Shown here piece by piece: positions 8,600 through 16,971 of a stretch of 64,000 nt of DNA. The stretch is from Flavobacterium pallidum. GTDB taxonomy: Bacteria > Bacteroidota > Bacteroidia > Flavobacteriales > Flavobacteriaceae. Positions within the stretch are counted from its first letter, which is position 1, and the number at the start of each line of letters is the position of its first letter. The notes beneath the pieces are model-generated. The model had not been told where the DNA came from, ran no database searches, and worked only from the letters and a program-made list of their open reading frames with translations. Location of the stretch: assembly GCF_003097535.1 (NCBI RefSeq), contig NZ_CP029187.1:744001-808000 (forward strand). The letters are read 5' to 3'. Made by a program: the position numbers and the translations under genes.

Positions 8600-9595
8600 T
8601 TAATCCAGCTTATCCGTTAGTTTCTTGAAAACCTTACGCGCTTCTTTCCCTTCATAAAGAATATTGTATACTGCATCAATAATGGGTGTTTTTGCACCAT
8701 ATTCCTCGTTGAGTTTGTATGCGCTTTTTACGGCATAATACCCTTCAGCGACCATACTCATTTCCATCATCGCGCTTTTTACGGTATAGCCTTTCCCTAT
8801 CATATTCCCGAACATGCGGTTTCTTGAAAACACGGAATATCCTGTTACCAATAAATCCCCTAAATAGGCGGAATCGTTGATATTTCGCTTCATCTTATGC
8901 ACTTTCCTGATAAATTTCTTCATTTCACGGATGCCGTTACTCATCAACACTGACTGGAAGTTGTCGCCATAACCCAGACCATGCGCAATCCCGGCGGCAA
9001 TGGCATAAATATTTTTCAGCATTGCGGCATATTCCGTCCCGATAATATCGTCGGAAATCTTAACCTTAATATAATTGCCGGCGAGGTGATCCCCCATGAT
9101 TTCGGCCTTCTTTTCATCACCGCAGGCAATCGTAAGGTAGGAAAGCCTTTCGAGCGCGACTTCTTCCGCATGGCAGGGACCGGTGATGACACCGATATTT
9201 TCATATGGAATATCAAATTCATTATGGAAATGTTCGCCCACGATCAGGAAAGTTTCAGGCACGATACCTTTGATGGCTGAGAAAATTACTTTTGACTTGA
9301 GGCTTTCGGTAAGTTTTGACAATTCGCCGCTTAAAAACGCTGACGGGATGGCAAAAATGATATAATCTGCGTAAGCGACCGCTTCATTAATATCTGACGT
9401 AAGTCGGAGTTTTTTGATATCAAACTCCACAGAACTCAGGTAATTCGGATTGTGTTTATGGGCTTTAATATGTTCAATCGCTTCGGTATTACGCATATAC
9501 CAGGCTATTTCCGGCAGGTTTACACACAACATTTTAGCAATGGCCGTAGCCCAGCTTCCGCCACCGATTACCGCAAATTTTGGCTGTTCACTCAT
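8600..9595 (-). CDS. gpsA: NAD(P)-dependent glycerol-3-phosphate dehydrogenase
   Basis: Reduces dihydroxyacetone phosphate to sn-glycerol 3-phosphate, the backbone for phospholipids. The chosen start at 9595 gives 331 residues and begins SEQPKFAVIGGGSWATA, with the Rossmann GxGxxA signature directly at the N-terminus; an ATG seven codons upstream is less typical. The catalytic lysine region reads AAMLKNIYAIAAGIAHG, followed by the GDN segment typical of the family. It is followed on the same strand by a 69-residue membrane protein. The plsC gene at 59 kb uses the same lipid pathway but is not linked. Confidence 0.96.
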   Translation of the reverse strand: MSEQPKFAVIGGGSWATAIAKMLCVNLPEIAWYMRNTEAIEHIKAHKHNPNYLSSVEFDIKKLRLTSDINEAVAYADYIIFAIPSAFLSGELSKLTESLKSKVIFSAIKGIVPETFLIVGEHFHNEFDIPYENIGVITGPCHAEEVALERLSYLTIACGDEKKAEIMGDHLAGNYIKVKISDDIIGTEYAAMLKNIYAIAAGIAHGLGYGDNFQSVLMSNGIREMKKFIRKVHKMKRNINDSAYLGDLLVTGYSVFSRNRMFGNMIGKGYTVKSAMMEMSMVAEGYYAVKSAYKLNEEYGAKTPIIDAVYNILYEGKEARKVFKKLTDKLD

Positions 9596-9685
9596 CTTAG
9601 TCAAATTAGTTCCCAAAAATACTCAAATTTGAAGGAAACTGCAGCGCTTCTTCCCATTGAAACAGGAAATCTTTAACGCTTTTTT

Positions 9686-9837
9686 ATGATTGTGCCATAC
9701 AATCTCCCGAAAAGTGTGCCGTTATTATACCGTATGATTTTTGGTTGGTTAATCTCATACGCCATAATTATTGAAGTTAATAAATTTTGTTTTTGGTGTT
9801 AGAAGGCGTTCCTGTTCCAGGGCGCCTTCTATTTTTT
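9686..9837 (+). ncRNA. Candidate structured RNA sharing a 15-mer with the 35.6-kb RNA
   Basis: The 233-base spacer between gpsA and nadD holds TTTTGGTTGGTTAAT at 9739-9753, in the loop of a perfect 7-bp hairpin (CGTATGA 9731-9737, TCATACG 9755-9761). It is followed by a strong terminator at 9802-9837. The same 15-mer, also in a hairpin loop ahead of a terminator, occurs at 35644-35658. The promoter here is weak: TATGATTG at 9685-9692 differs from TAnnTTTG at one base and its TTG is 25 bases upstream. The start of any transcript is therefore a guess. This could be a small RNA or a cis-acting element; I cannot name a family. Confidence 0.45.
9802..9837. terminator. Bidirectional intrinsic terminator at the nadD end
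   Basis: GAAGGCG (9802-9808) pairs with CGCCTTC (9823-9829), with further CCTG/CAGG pairing inside, followed by a T-run on the + strand. On the minus strand the nadD stop codon lies at its edge and A-rich sequence follows. It can end both nadD and a + strand transcript from the spacer. Confidence 0.8.
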
Positions 9838-10404
9838 GTAGAAGTTGTTGTGGTCGATGTATTCCCAGACTTTATGCGGCAGCATCGGCGCGGGATTCTT
9901 TTTGTTTCTGACGCTTTCCCGGATGAATGTCGACGAGATTTCGACTATGGGCGCTGCAATCAGGTGCACTTTCGGATGATTTTTCAACGCTGATGACGTT
10001 TCTGAAATCCGTGGATACACATATATATCGTGGTGTTCGAGCAGGTATTCGTGGTTTTTCCATTTTGGCAATGAATTCAGGTTGTCTTCTCCCATAATCA
10101 GGGCAAACTCATGCTGCGGGAACTTTTCAAGCAAATGATTCAGGGTATTGACCGTATAATTCGGTTGCGGCAATTTGAATTCGATGTCCGAAGGCCTGAT
10201 TTTCGGATATCCATCAGTAGCAAGATGCACCATATGAAGCCTTTGGTAATCATCAAGCAGGGTGCTTTTCTGCTTGTGCGGATTGTGCGGCGTTACGACC
10301 ATCCATACCTGGTCCAATCCCGAAAACTCTGCCATATGATTGGCAATAATCATATGCCCGATGTGGATGGGGTTGAAAGTTCCGAAATAGAGGCCGATTT
10401 TCAT
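9829..10404 (-). CDS. nadD: Nicotinate-nucleotide adenylyltransferase
   Basis: Adenylates nicotinate mononucleotide in NAD synthesis. The 191-residue product starts KIGLYFGTFNPIHIGH, which holds the nucleotidyltransferase GxFxPxHxGH motif, and ends with the second signature ISSTFIRES near residue 163. Length and both motifs are normal for NadD. It lies downstream of gmk on the same strand, separated by 117 bases of spacer with repeated GACTGTAAGATT words, so it may be read from the same transcript. Confidence 0.96.
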   Translation of the reverse strand: MKIGLYFGTFNPIHIGHMIIANHMAEFSGLDQVWMVVTPHNPHKQKSTLLDDYQRLHMVHLATDGYPKIRPSDIEFKLPQPNYTVNTLNHLLEKFPQHEFALIMGEDNLNSLPKWKNHEYLLEHHDIYVYPRISETSSALKNHPKVHLIAAPIVEISSTFIRESVRNKKNPAPMLPHKVWEYIDHNNFYKK

Positions 10405-10417
10405 TGTGGACTGTAAG

Positions 10418-10512
10418 ATTTTAGGACTGTAAGATTCATCATCCAGAGATTAAATTTGCAGTAAATATTGATTAGGTTGTGTCTTATAATCTTAAAGCGC
10501 ACGGTCTTAAAA
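10418..10512. repeat. Spacer of repeated GACTGTAAGATT words
   Basis: The nadD-gmk spacer carries two direct copies of GGACTGTAAGATT about 16 bases apart. GATTTTAGGAC in the first copy can pair with GTCTTAAAATC near 10501-10511 at 10 of 11 positions. No gene is seen here. Confidence 0.5.
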
Positions 10513-10521
10513 TCCAAAAAA

Positions 10522-11115
10522 TCAACTAATCGTTAAATATTCATGCACGAGTCGATACGCATCATTCTTAGCGTTCTCCAGATCGTAGTTTTTCAAAATC
10601 ACATCAAAACTGCCCGAGACTGAGATCTCTCGTTCGGCTTTGGCAATGCGCATCTGGATTTTTTCTTCAGTTTCTGTCTGCCGGAAGCGCAGCCGTCTTT
10701 CGAGTTCTTCAACTGAAGGCGGACTTACGAAAACCGCAAGGGTCTGCTCGGGGTATTTCTTTTTTATATTCAATCCCCCAATGACATCGATGTCAAAAAT
10801 GACGTGCTTTCCGCTTGCCCAGATCCGTTCCACTTCACTTTGCAAGGTGCCGTAGAAATTGTCTTTATACACTTCCTCATATTCAACAAAAGCATTTTCA
10901 TCAATCTTCTTTTGGAATTCTTCTGCCGAAAGGAAATAATAATCCTTGCCATCGACTTCCTCTCCGCGCATTTGGCGTGACGTAGCTGAAATCGAAAAAT
11001 CGAGATGCAACTCCTTCTGTTCCAGAAGATAGCGTACAATTGTCGTTTTACCAGACCCCGAAGGCGCTGAAAAAACGAGAAGTTTGCCTTTTTTGGTATT
11101 CGTGTTTTCCATCAT
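10522..11115 (-). CDS. gmk: Guanylate kinase
   Basis: Phosphorylates GMP to GDP. The 197-residue protein has the P-loop SAPSGSGKTT near residues 15-24, the GMP-binding region with SATSRQMRGEEVDGKDYYF, and the lid region RLRFRQTETEEKIQMRI. The start overlaps the yicC stop by one base (TAATG); a second ATG three bases inside is equally possible. This yicC-gmk pairing is a common bacterial arrangement and suggests translational coupling. Confidence 0.97.
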   Translation of the reverse strand: MMENTNTKKGKLLVFSAPSGSGKTTIVRYLLEQKELHLDFSISATSRQMRGEEVDGKDYYFLSAEEFQKKIDENAFVEYEEVYKDNFYGTLQSEVERIWASGKHVIFDIDVIGGLNIKKKYPEQTLAVFVSPPSVEELERRLRFRQTETEEKIQMRIAKAEREISVSGSFDVILKNYDLENAKNDAYRLVHEYLTIS

Positions 11116-11975
11116 TACAATACGTTCAGGACCTGTTCCTTGATTTTTTCGAGTTCGTCCTTCATCTGTACTACCAGTTTCTGCATCTGCGCATGGTTTG
11201 ATTTGGATCCCATCGTATTGATTTCACGGCCCATTTCCTGAGTGATAAAACCCAGTTTGCGTCCATTCGCTTCATTGCCTGCAATGGTTTCTATAAAATA
11301 ATTCAGGTGGTTCTCAAGGCGTACCTTTTCTTCAGTGATGTCGTATTTTTCGAGGTAGAAAATCAATTCCTGCTCAAATCGGTTGTCGTCGATATTGACT
11401 TTGAGTTCGTCAATCGCCGTGCGCAACCTTGTTTTTACGGTATCGATCCGTTCACCGTCCAGTGCTACCGTTTCGTTCATTAACGTCATGATGTTGGCAA
11501 TGCGGTGCAGGAATTCCTTTTCCAGCGCGACGCCTTCTGAAGTGCGGAATGACTTCAGGTTTTTCAATCCTTCATCAACCACAACCTGAACGAGTTTCCA
11601 GTCGTCTTCATCGATTTCCTCCCGTTCGGTTTTTAAGGCATCCGGCATCCTTACGGCCATTTTCATGAGCTCAGTCTCGTCGGCGTTTTCATAAACTTCG
11701 CGCATCTGGCGGATGTATTCTTTTATAATGGGTACGTTGATCTTGGTGGAAGTCTGCTCCGAAGTATTTTCAATAAAAATGCAGAAATCGATTTTTCCCC
11801 TTTCCAATACGTTGGCAATCTGGTTGCGTACACCAAGCTCCATTTCGCGATACATCGATGGCATCCTTACATTGAGGTCGAAGCCTTTGCTGTTGAGCGA
11901 CTTCACTTCAACGGTTATTTTTTTGGTCGGAAGCTGCATGGTCGCTTTCCCGAATCCGGTCATGGATTGTATCAT
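11115..11975 (-). CDS. YicC family endoribonuclease-like protein
   Basis: Member of the YicC/YloC family, 286 residues from the ATG at 11975, which gives the family start IQSMTGFGKA; the frame extends seven codons upstream without conservation. The N-terminal YicC domain covers about residues 1-155 and the C-terminal DUF1732 domain the last 85, with the signature QEMGREINTMGSKSNHA. In E. coli and Bacillus relatives the family has been shown to cut RNA; the substrate here is unknown. It overlaps gmk by one base. Confidence 0.93.
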   Translation of the reverse strand: MIQSMTGFGKATMQLPTKKITVEVKSLNSKGFDLNVRMPSMYREMELGVRNQIANVLERGKIDFCIFIENTSEQTSTKINVPIIKEYIRQMREVYENADETELMKMAVRMPDALKTEREEIDEDDWKLVQVVVDEGLKNLKSFRTSEGVALEKEFLHRIANIMTLMNETVALDGERIDTVKTRLRTAIDELKVNIDDNRFEQELIFYLEKYDITEEKVRLENHLNYFIETIAGNEANGRKLGFITQEMGREINTMGSKSNHAQMQKLVVQMKDELEKIKEQVLNVL

Positions 11976-12010
11976 AAAAAATTGTAATAGGCACAAATGT
12001 AGTAATTTTT

Positions 12011-12100
12011 AGTCGCAGTTGGCAGTAGCAGCCGGCAGTTAATGCATTAAAATATTACTCCCATACCGAAAAATCGAATGAGCTACTGTCCACTGCGACT
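12011..12100. repeat. Long imperfect inverted repeat made of CGCAGT words
   Basis: Arms of 19 bases at 12011-12029 and 12082-12100 match as inverted repeats at 17 of 19 positions. The left arm reads AGTCGCAGTTGGCAGTAGC. The arms flank 52 bases, and the same words (GCAGTCGCAGT, GGCAGT) occur at 7.9 and 15.8 kb. It lies between the yicC-like start and the end of the DMT exporter gene. Confidence 0.75.
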
Positions 12101-12102
12101 GC

Positions 12103-12993
12103 CTACTTCGACTGCTTCATTGTGACAAGGTAGACCCCCGAAAAAATCAGTGCCGCTGAAACGATTTTCACCAGTGACAGCGTGTCTTTCCCCAATCCGA
12201 TGGCGATGATGCTGGCGAATAACGGTTGCAGGTAAATGAAAACGGCAACGGTGACCGGTTTTAGCGTTTTCATCGAAAGCAGGTTCAGCAGATAGGTCAG
12301 GAAAGTAGAAAACACAAGGACGAATCCCACTTTCCAGTAAATATCGACCGGCATCTGAGACCATTCGACGGCATTGAATTCGCTCCATCCGAAAGGCAGA
12401 ACCATCAGGAACCCGAAAAGGTAAATCCATTTTACGAAAGTGAATGCATTGTATTTTTCCATTAATTTTTTGACGACAATCAGGTAAAAGGCATACGAAA
12501 CCGCATTTACAAAAACCAGTAAGTTCCCTAAAGTGCCATTGGTTGCAGCGTGTGCGGGATTGTGGTTGCCAAAATAAATCAATGATGCCGTGCCGCCAAG
12601 CCCAAGAAGAATCCCGAAAACCTTGCGTTTGCGCATGCGCTCTTTCATAATGATCGCCGACAAGACCAGTACGATAATCGGTGTCGTGACCATAATCACT
12701 GCCGCGCTGATGGGCGAGGTATAACTGAGCCCCTTGAAAAACGTCAGCATATTTAAAGCCACCCCGAAAAAAGCGGCTGCGATAATCCTCGGGAAATCAT
12801 GGCGTGCGATTTTCTCCTTTGGCATAAAAAGCCAGACCATCCAGAAAAGCAGTACGGAACCGCCGACACGGAGCGTAATGAATCCAAAAGCGTCAATATA
12901 CATGGGCATCACGTCTTTGGCAATGGTAAAAGTCACACCATAGATTATGGATACGAGCGTAGCGGCAATGAGCGCGGCATTCCTTTTTGACAT
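12103..12993 (-). CDS. EamA/DMT superfamily transporter
   Basis: Ten-helix drug/metabolite transporter-type permease, 296 residues, built from two EamA repeats of about 140 residues. Hydrophobic segments alternate with short basic loops throughout (first: AALIAATLVSIIYGVTFTIA). The second repeat has WIYLFGFLMVLPFG and the final helices ASIIAIGLG and IVSAALIFSGVYLV. The substrate cannot be read from sequence; relatives export amino acids or other small metabolites. Its start overlaps the stop of the upstream ArsC-like gene by one base (TAATG), so the two are coupled. Confidence 0.92.
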   Translation of the reverse strand: MSKRNAALIAATLVSIIYGVTFTIAKDVMPMYIDAFGFITLRVGGSVLLFWMVWLFMPKEKIARHDFPRIIAAAFFGVALNMLTFFKGLSYTSPISAAVIMVTTPIIVLVLSAIIMKERMRKRKVFGILLGLGGTASLIYFGNHNPAHAATNGTLGNLLVFVNAVSYAFYLIVVKKLMEKYNAFTFVKWIYLFGFLMVLPFGWSEFNAVEWSQMPVDIYWKVGFVLVFSTFLTYLLNLLSMKTLKPVTVAVFIYLQPLFASIIAIGLGKDTLSLVKIVSAALIFSGVYLVTMKQSK

Positions 12994-13340
12994 TAGCTTA
13001 AAGCTTTGATTACTTCCGCGATATTTTTCTGGCTGTTGCCGATATAGATTTTGTTGCCGATGATGAAAACGGGCCGGCTCAGAAACGTATAATGCTCTAA
13101 GATATACCTCTTATAATCAGCTTCGGTGAGGTTTTTGTCCTTGAGTCCCATCGATTTGTAAAGCTGTGCCTTTCTGCTGAAAAGCGCCTCGTAACTTCCG
13201 GAAAGCGAATACATTTCCTCGAGCTGCCTTTCTGAAACCGGGTCCTGCCGGATGTCCTGATACACCAGATCATTTTCCGGAAGCATTTTGATGATTTTAC
13301 GGCAGGTGTCACACGAAGCGAGGTAAAATATATGGTCCAT
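12993..13340 (-). CDS. ArsC/Spx family thioredoxin-fold protein
   Basis: Small thioredoxin-fold protein of 115 residues. Near the N-terminus it has the redox motif CDTC in FYLASCDTCRKIIKML, and later the cis-proline region SRPVFIIGNKIYIGN. This fits the ArsC/YffB/Spx family. Having two cysteines in the CxxC arrangement is closer to Spx or YffB than to classical arsenate reductase, which uses a single conserved cysteine here. I therefore do not claim arsenate reduction. It is translationally coupled to the DMT exporter, which could mean a shared detoxification role, but that is inference. Confidence 0.85.
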   Translation of the reverse strand: MDHIFYLASCDTCRKIIKMLPENDLVYQDIRQDPVSERQLEEMYSLSGSYEALFSRKAQLYKSMGLKDKNLTEADYKRYILEHYTFLSRPVFIIGNKIYIGNSQKNIAEVIKALS

Positions 13341-13409
13341 AACATTTTATTTTGGGCAAAGAAAAATCATTTTGTACGGATTTCAGTACTTTTAGCAAAA
13401 AATAAAAAC

Positions 13410-13865
13410 ATGCAGCGCACCTTCGATGTTACCCGCACCAGCAGGAAAGTTTTGGAACAATACCTTGACAATTATTCTTTGGAACAGCTCAACAAAGTGC
13501 CGCCGGGCTTTAACAACAACCTCATCTGGAACATCGGGCATATTGTCGTGGTGCAGCAAATGCTGGTGTATAACCTGTCGGATCTGCCGATGATGGTTTC
13601 TGCTGAAATGGTCGAAAAATATAAAAAGGGCACGCGCCCTGAAAGCGATGCAACACAGGCAGAAGTTGACGAGATACGCGCGCTTTTACATGCCCCGATT
13701 GATACAACGGAAGAAGACCAGAAAAAGGGGATTTTCAAAACCTATCGGGATTTTACTTCAATGTCGGGATTTTCAATGACTTCCGCAGAAGACGCGATGG
13801 AATTCAACAATTACCATGAAGCGATGCACACCGGCATCATGATGGGCATCCGTAAATTTATTTAA
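13410..13865 (+). CDS. DinB family protein
   Basis: Four-helix-bundle protein of the DinB/YfiT metal-binding superfamily, 151 residues from the ATG at 13410; the longer open frame upstream overlaps the divergent ArsC-like gene. Candidate metal ligands are the histidine in NLIWNIGHIVVVQQ and the two in NYHEAMHTGIMMG, the usual three-histidine pattern. Proteins of this fold are often thiol transferases or damage-inducible hydrolases; no substrate can be inferred. The last 8 bases overlap the 3' end of the convergent lipoprotein gene. Confidence 0.9.
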   Translation: MQRTFDVTRTSRKVLEQYLDNYSLEQLNKVPPGFNNNLIWNIGHIVVVQQMLVYNLSDLPMMVSAEMVEKYKKGTRPESDATQAEVDEIRALLHAPIDTTEEDQKKGIFKTYRDFTSMSGFSMTSAEDAMEFNNYHEAMHTGIMMGIRKFI

Positions 13866-14595
13866 CGGCGAGATACGGATTGGCTTCTTTATATGGGATC
13901 AGTAATTCTTTCGGGCCATCGGCATAGGATGCGATTTCATACACATTGTAGAATAAAAGCAGCCCTTTTTCGGTAAAGAAATACGTTTGCGGCAACTGGA
14001 ATTCCTCGTCTTCAAACATCAGGTTTGTCGAATTGATCGGGCCATCCGGGATTTTATAGGCTGCACGGAATTTCTTTTCAGCAAAATCCTTAAAACCATT
14101 CCGGTCTTTAAACAGGTATTCATTCGGGATGGACTTTCCGGTTTCCGGATCAAAAATCAGCGAAGTCCTGCCGCTGTAGCCGTGTGCGCCGCCGGTAAAT
14201 TTATAATGCTTCAGTTCGATATTGATGATGCTGTCGGATTGGTATAGGACTTTCCCTGTGATTTTGGCCTCCCAGTTGAACTCGTCCGTCGGGTTTTCAG
14301 TTTGCATTTTGTCATACGCCTTAATGAACGAATTCAGCAACCCTTTGTATTCCGTGTCCGTAAATTGGTTTTCGCCCACCATTAAGATTTCCTTCATCGT
14401 TGAAAACACCTTTTTATTGATGCTGTCGGCCACGATCGGCTTGTCTTTTGCCAAAGGAATGTTCACGGAAACCTGTGTACATTCAGATTTGCAGGGCAGT
14501 GAAGATTTTTGCGCGAATGATTTTTGCTCAAAAGACAATTCATTATTGCAACTGGCCAGGAGCAGCAGCATCAGCAGGAAACCCATTTTTTTCAT
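13858..14595 (-). CDS. DUF4163/DUF3298 domain lipoprotein
   Basis: Probable lipoprotein of 245 residues starting at 14595, where KKMGFLLMLLLLASC gives a signal peptide with a lipobox ending in Cys; seven further codons upstream are open but unlikely. The middle part resembles DUF4163 and the C-terminal half DUF3298, with FTGGAHGYSG and a final FYNVYEIASYADGPKELLIPY. Such domain pairs occur in RsiV-like and PdaC-like envelope proteins. The role here is unknown. Its 3' end overlaps the DinB-like gene by 8 bases, and it is divergent from the cystathionine enzyme gene. Confidence 0.87.
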   Translation of the reverse strand: MKKMGFLLMLLLLASCNNELSFEQKSFAQKSSLPCKSECTQVSVNIPLAKDKPIVADSINKKVFSTMKEILMVGENQFTDTEYKGLLNSFIKAYDKMQTENPTDEFNWEAKITGKVLYQSDSIINIELKHYKFTGGAHGYSGRTSLIFDPETGKSIPNEYLFKDRNGFKDFAEKKFRAAYKIPDGPINSTNLMFEDEEFQLPQTYFFTEKGLLLFYNVYEIASYADGPKELLIPYKEANPYLAVK

Positions 14596-14634
14596 AGCAG
14601 AAATGTTAATTTCCACAAAGGTATTAAGTTGACA

Positions 14635-14665
14635 TTGGGTTAAGAAAAATTAAACGATAAATTTG
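14635..14665 (+). promoter_or_regulatory. Promoter of the cystathionine enzyme gene
   Basis: TTG at 14635-14637 and TAAATTTG at 14658-14665 are separated by 20 bases, a full match to the Bacteroidota vegetative consensus. The start codon is at 14691, so the leader is only about 20 bases, too short for a SAM-type riboswitch. Confidence 0.75.
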
Positions 14666-14690
14666 TCCAAAATTTTAACGATAATCAAAG

Positions 14691-15833
14691 ATGAAATTCG
14701 ATACCAAAGTTATACACGGCGGACAACACCACGATGCCGAAACCGGGGCAGTGATGCCGGCAGTGTTCCAAACTTCCACTTATGCGCAGACCACTCCGGG
14801 GAAACCGGTGGGTGATTATGAATACAGCCGCGCATCGAATCCTACCCGAACAGCACTGGAAAACGCTTTGGCAAGCATTGAAAACGGCAGCCGGGGATTG
14901 GCGTTCTCCTCGGGATTGGCGGCAACAGATTGTTTGCTGCGCTCCTTTAAAGCCGGCGACGAAATCATTGCGATGGACGATTTATACGGCGGGACTTATC
15001 GTATGTTTACGAGGATTTACAAAGATTCTGGCATCAAATTCCATTTCATCGACATGAACGACCTTGACGGTTTCAGGGCGCTGATTAATGAAAATACGAA
15101 AATGGTCTGGGTGGAAACCCCTACGAACCCATTGATGAAGCTGGCCGATATCAAAGCCATTTCGGAAATCACAAAGGCGCACAACATCCTGTTCGCAGTT
15201 GACAATACTTTTGCGACACCCTATTTGCAGAAACCTCTGGACCTTGGCGCAGATGTTGTGATGCATTCAGCAACGAAGTATTTGGGCGGACATTCTGATG
15301 TCATTGCGGGTGCTTTGGTCATAAAAGACGAGAAGCTCGGCGAACAATTGCATTTCCAGCAGTTTGCCACCGGAGCCACACTTGGCCCGATGGATAGTTT
15401 TTTGGTTTTAAGGGGTATTAAAACCTTGAGCCTGCGTGTGCAAAGGCATTGCGAAAACGGAAAAAAAGTGGTGGAATTCCTTTCAAACCATCCCAAAATA
15501 AAGACAGTTTATTATCCAGGGCTCGAAAGCCATCCGTATCATGAGGTAGCTAAAAAGCAGATGAAGGATTTCGGAGGCATGGTCACTTTTACTTTTGCAT
15601 CAGGTAAAAAAGAAGACGCCATTTCTTTCCTTGAAAAGCTGAAAGTTTTCACGTTGGCGGAATCTTTAGGCGGCGTAGAATCACTGGCAAACCATCCGGC
15701 TTTGATGACACATGCTTCAATTCCTGAAGACAAACGTAAAGAAATCGGGATTACCGATGACTTGGTCAGATTGAGCGTAGGAATTGAGGATGCTGAAGAT
15801 TTGATTGAGGATATCAGGCAGGCGCTTGGTTAG
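14691..15833 (+). CDS. Cystathionine gamma-synthase/lyase family enzyme
   Basis: PLP-dependent enzyme of the Cys/Met metabolism family, 380 residues. The PLP lysine is K196 in SATKYLGGHSDV, and YEYSRASNPTR near residue 44 is the usual phosphate/substrate segment. The C-terminus has SLGGVESLANHPALMTHAS and VRLSVGIED, which belong to the gamma-synthase/gamma-lyase branch. It either joins cysteine with an activated homoserine or cleaves cystathionine to cysteine; sequence alone does not decide. It is a single-gene transcript, with its own promoter at 14635 and a terminator at 15881. Confidence 0.92.
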   Translation: MKFDTKVIHGGQHHDAETGAVMPAVFQTSTYAQTTPGKPVGDYEYSRASNPTRTALENALASIENGSRGLAFSSGLAATDCLLRSFKAGDEIIAMDDLYGGTYRMFTRIYKDSGIKFHFIDMNDLDGFRALINENTKMVWVETPTNPLMKLADIKAISEITKAHNILFAVDNTFATPYLQKPLDLGADVVMHSATKYLGGHSDVIAGALVIKDEKLGEQLHFQQFATGATLGPMDSFLVLRGIKTLSLRVQRHCENGKKVVEFLSNHPKIKTVYYPGLESHPYHEVAKKQMKDFGGMVTFTFASGKKEDAISFLEKLKVFTLAESLGGVESLANHPALMTHASIPEDKRKEIGITDDLVRLSVGIEDAEDLIEDIRQALG

Positions 15834-15880
15834 TTTGCCGTCGCAGTCACAGTTGGCAGTTGGCTGGCTATATAAATAAA

Positions 15881-15904
15881 AAATCCGCTTCTGCGGATTT
15901 TTTT
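15881..15904 (+). terminator. Intrinsic terminator after the cystathionine enzyme gene
   Basis: AAATCCGC (15881-15888), loop TTCT, GCGGATTT (15893-15900), then T-run. Perfect 8-bp stem. Confidence 0.9.
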
Positions 15905-15952
15905 ATGTTTAAAATGCTAAGAAACTTTGTTACTCTGCAACTTTGCAACTTC

Positions 15953-16756
15953 CTAATCCAGATAATAAATATACCCCACATTAAACCAAACCAGCCAGTC
16001 ATTGGCGCGGTTTTCAGTGTATTTTTCAGGGTTTGGATTGAGTCCGTCTACCCAGTTTGAAAAGTAATATTGCCACCTTAAATCGACCATCAAATCTGAT
16101 AAAGGGGATAATTTATAACGTGTTCCTATACTGCCTACTACAGACCATACATTGCCATCTTCGCCGGAATAACCGTGCTCGCGGCCATCGGATGGCTCGA
16201 GGTATTTAGGGAATGTCGTTTGTGGGATCCCTAAAGGGCCAAGCAAAGAATAAGCATCGGGATTGTAATAGGAATAGTGTCCGCCAAGGCTTAAAAAAGG
16301 GCCGAAACTCCCAATGGTCGCCGTAAAATCACGGACACTCAATGGGTACCATTCCAATTGCATACCAATATCAGTCACTTCGGTAGAGCCACGCATGGCT
16401 TTCAGCTGCTGTACCCCTAATGAATTGCTGTTTTTATTGACCCAACGCCCGAAATGCTGCAGTTCCGTTTTGTTATACGAAAGCTCAGAACGCAATTTAA
16501 AATGGTCGTTGAAATACGTATCTGCCGTATAACAGTTACAGGTCGCCTGATACGAAAAATTCAGGTAATGGATGATCCCGATTCCATAACCGGTATTTCC
16601 CGCATTGGTTTCAAGATCGTGGCGTTCACCATAATCCGACTGGAATGCCACAGGTCCTGAAATAATCCCAACTTCATGGGAAAATCCAAATTGTGCCTGC
16701 GCAGGATTGTATAAACCGAACAAAACAAGAATGGCGATGAGGGGCTTTTGGAACAT
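15953..16756 (-). CDS. Secreted outer-membrane-type protein (THC0290_0291-like)
   Basis: A 267-residue exported protein with signal peptide FQKPLIAILVLFGLYNPAQA followed by QFGFSHEVGIISG. The rest is rich in glycine, tyrosine and alternating hydrophobic residues (GYGIGIIHYLNFSY; VWFNVGYIYYLD at the end), as expected for an outer-membrane beta-barrel. It resembles the Flavobacteriaceae family called THC0290_0291, but I recall this from general pattern only. A short CNC motif near residue 88 could form a disulfide. It is an isolated minus-strand gene, divergent from gdhA with a 263-base AT-rich spacer between. Confidence 0.8.
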   Translation of the reverse strand: MFQKPLIAILVLFGLYNPAQAQFGFSHEVGIISGPVAFQSDYGERHDLETNAGNTGYGIGIIHYLNFSYQATCNCYTADTYFNDHFKLRSELSYNKTELQHFGRWVNKNSNSLGVQQLKAMRGSTEVTDIGMQLEWYPLSVRDFTATIGSFGPFLSLGGHYSYYNPDAYSLLGPLGIPQTTFPKYLEPSDGREHGYSGEDGNVWSVVGSIGTRYKLSPLSDLMVDLRWQYYFSNWVDGLNPNPEKYTENRANDWLVWFNVGYIYYLD

Positions 16757-16963
16757 TTTTGTTTGGGATTCAAATTATCACAAAGATATAAAAACAAGGT
16801 TCACTTGAGAAAATAAAATAATAATTACTTATTTCTGTACGAAAACAGCAACAGATTAGTTTAAAATCGTGTGCTTTATGCACATAAACTAAACATTATT
16901 TAAAAAAATAATAATTCTCCTGAGGATATATAAAAATCAATAATGATATTTTCGGAGATACTG

Positions 16964-16971
16964 TATATTTG
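16964..16971 (+). promoter_or_regulatory. Probable -7 element of gdhA
   Basis: TATATTTG matches TAnnTTTG exactly, 49 bases before the gdhA start. No TTG lies 17-23 bases upstream; the upstream 100 bases are strongly AT-rich. The leader that follows contains the 10-base palindrome AAAACGTTTT. Confidence 0.55.

Noticed and set aside
9787..9993. Open frame of 68 codons on the + strand over the nadD end
   Set aside because: It starts in the terminator and lies antisense to nadD, which has clear motifs on the other strand.
12993..13340. Naming the ArsC-like gene as arsenate reductase
   Set aside because: It has a CxxC motif as in Spx/YffB relatives and no other arsenic-resistance gene nearby.
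14617..14690. Possible SAM riboswitch before the cystathionine enzyme gene
   Set aside because: A full promoter at 14635-14665 leaves a leader of about 20 bases, too short for a riboswitch.
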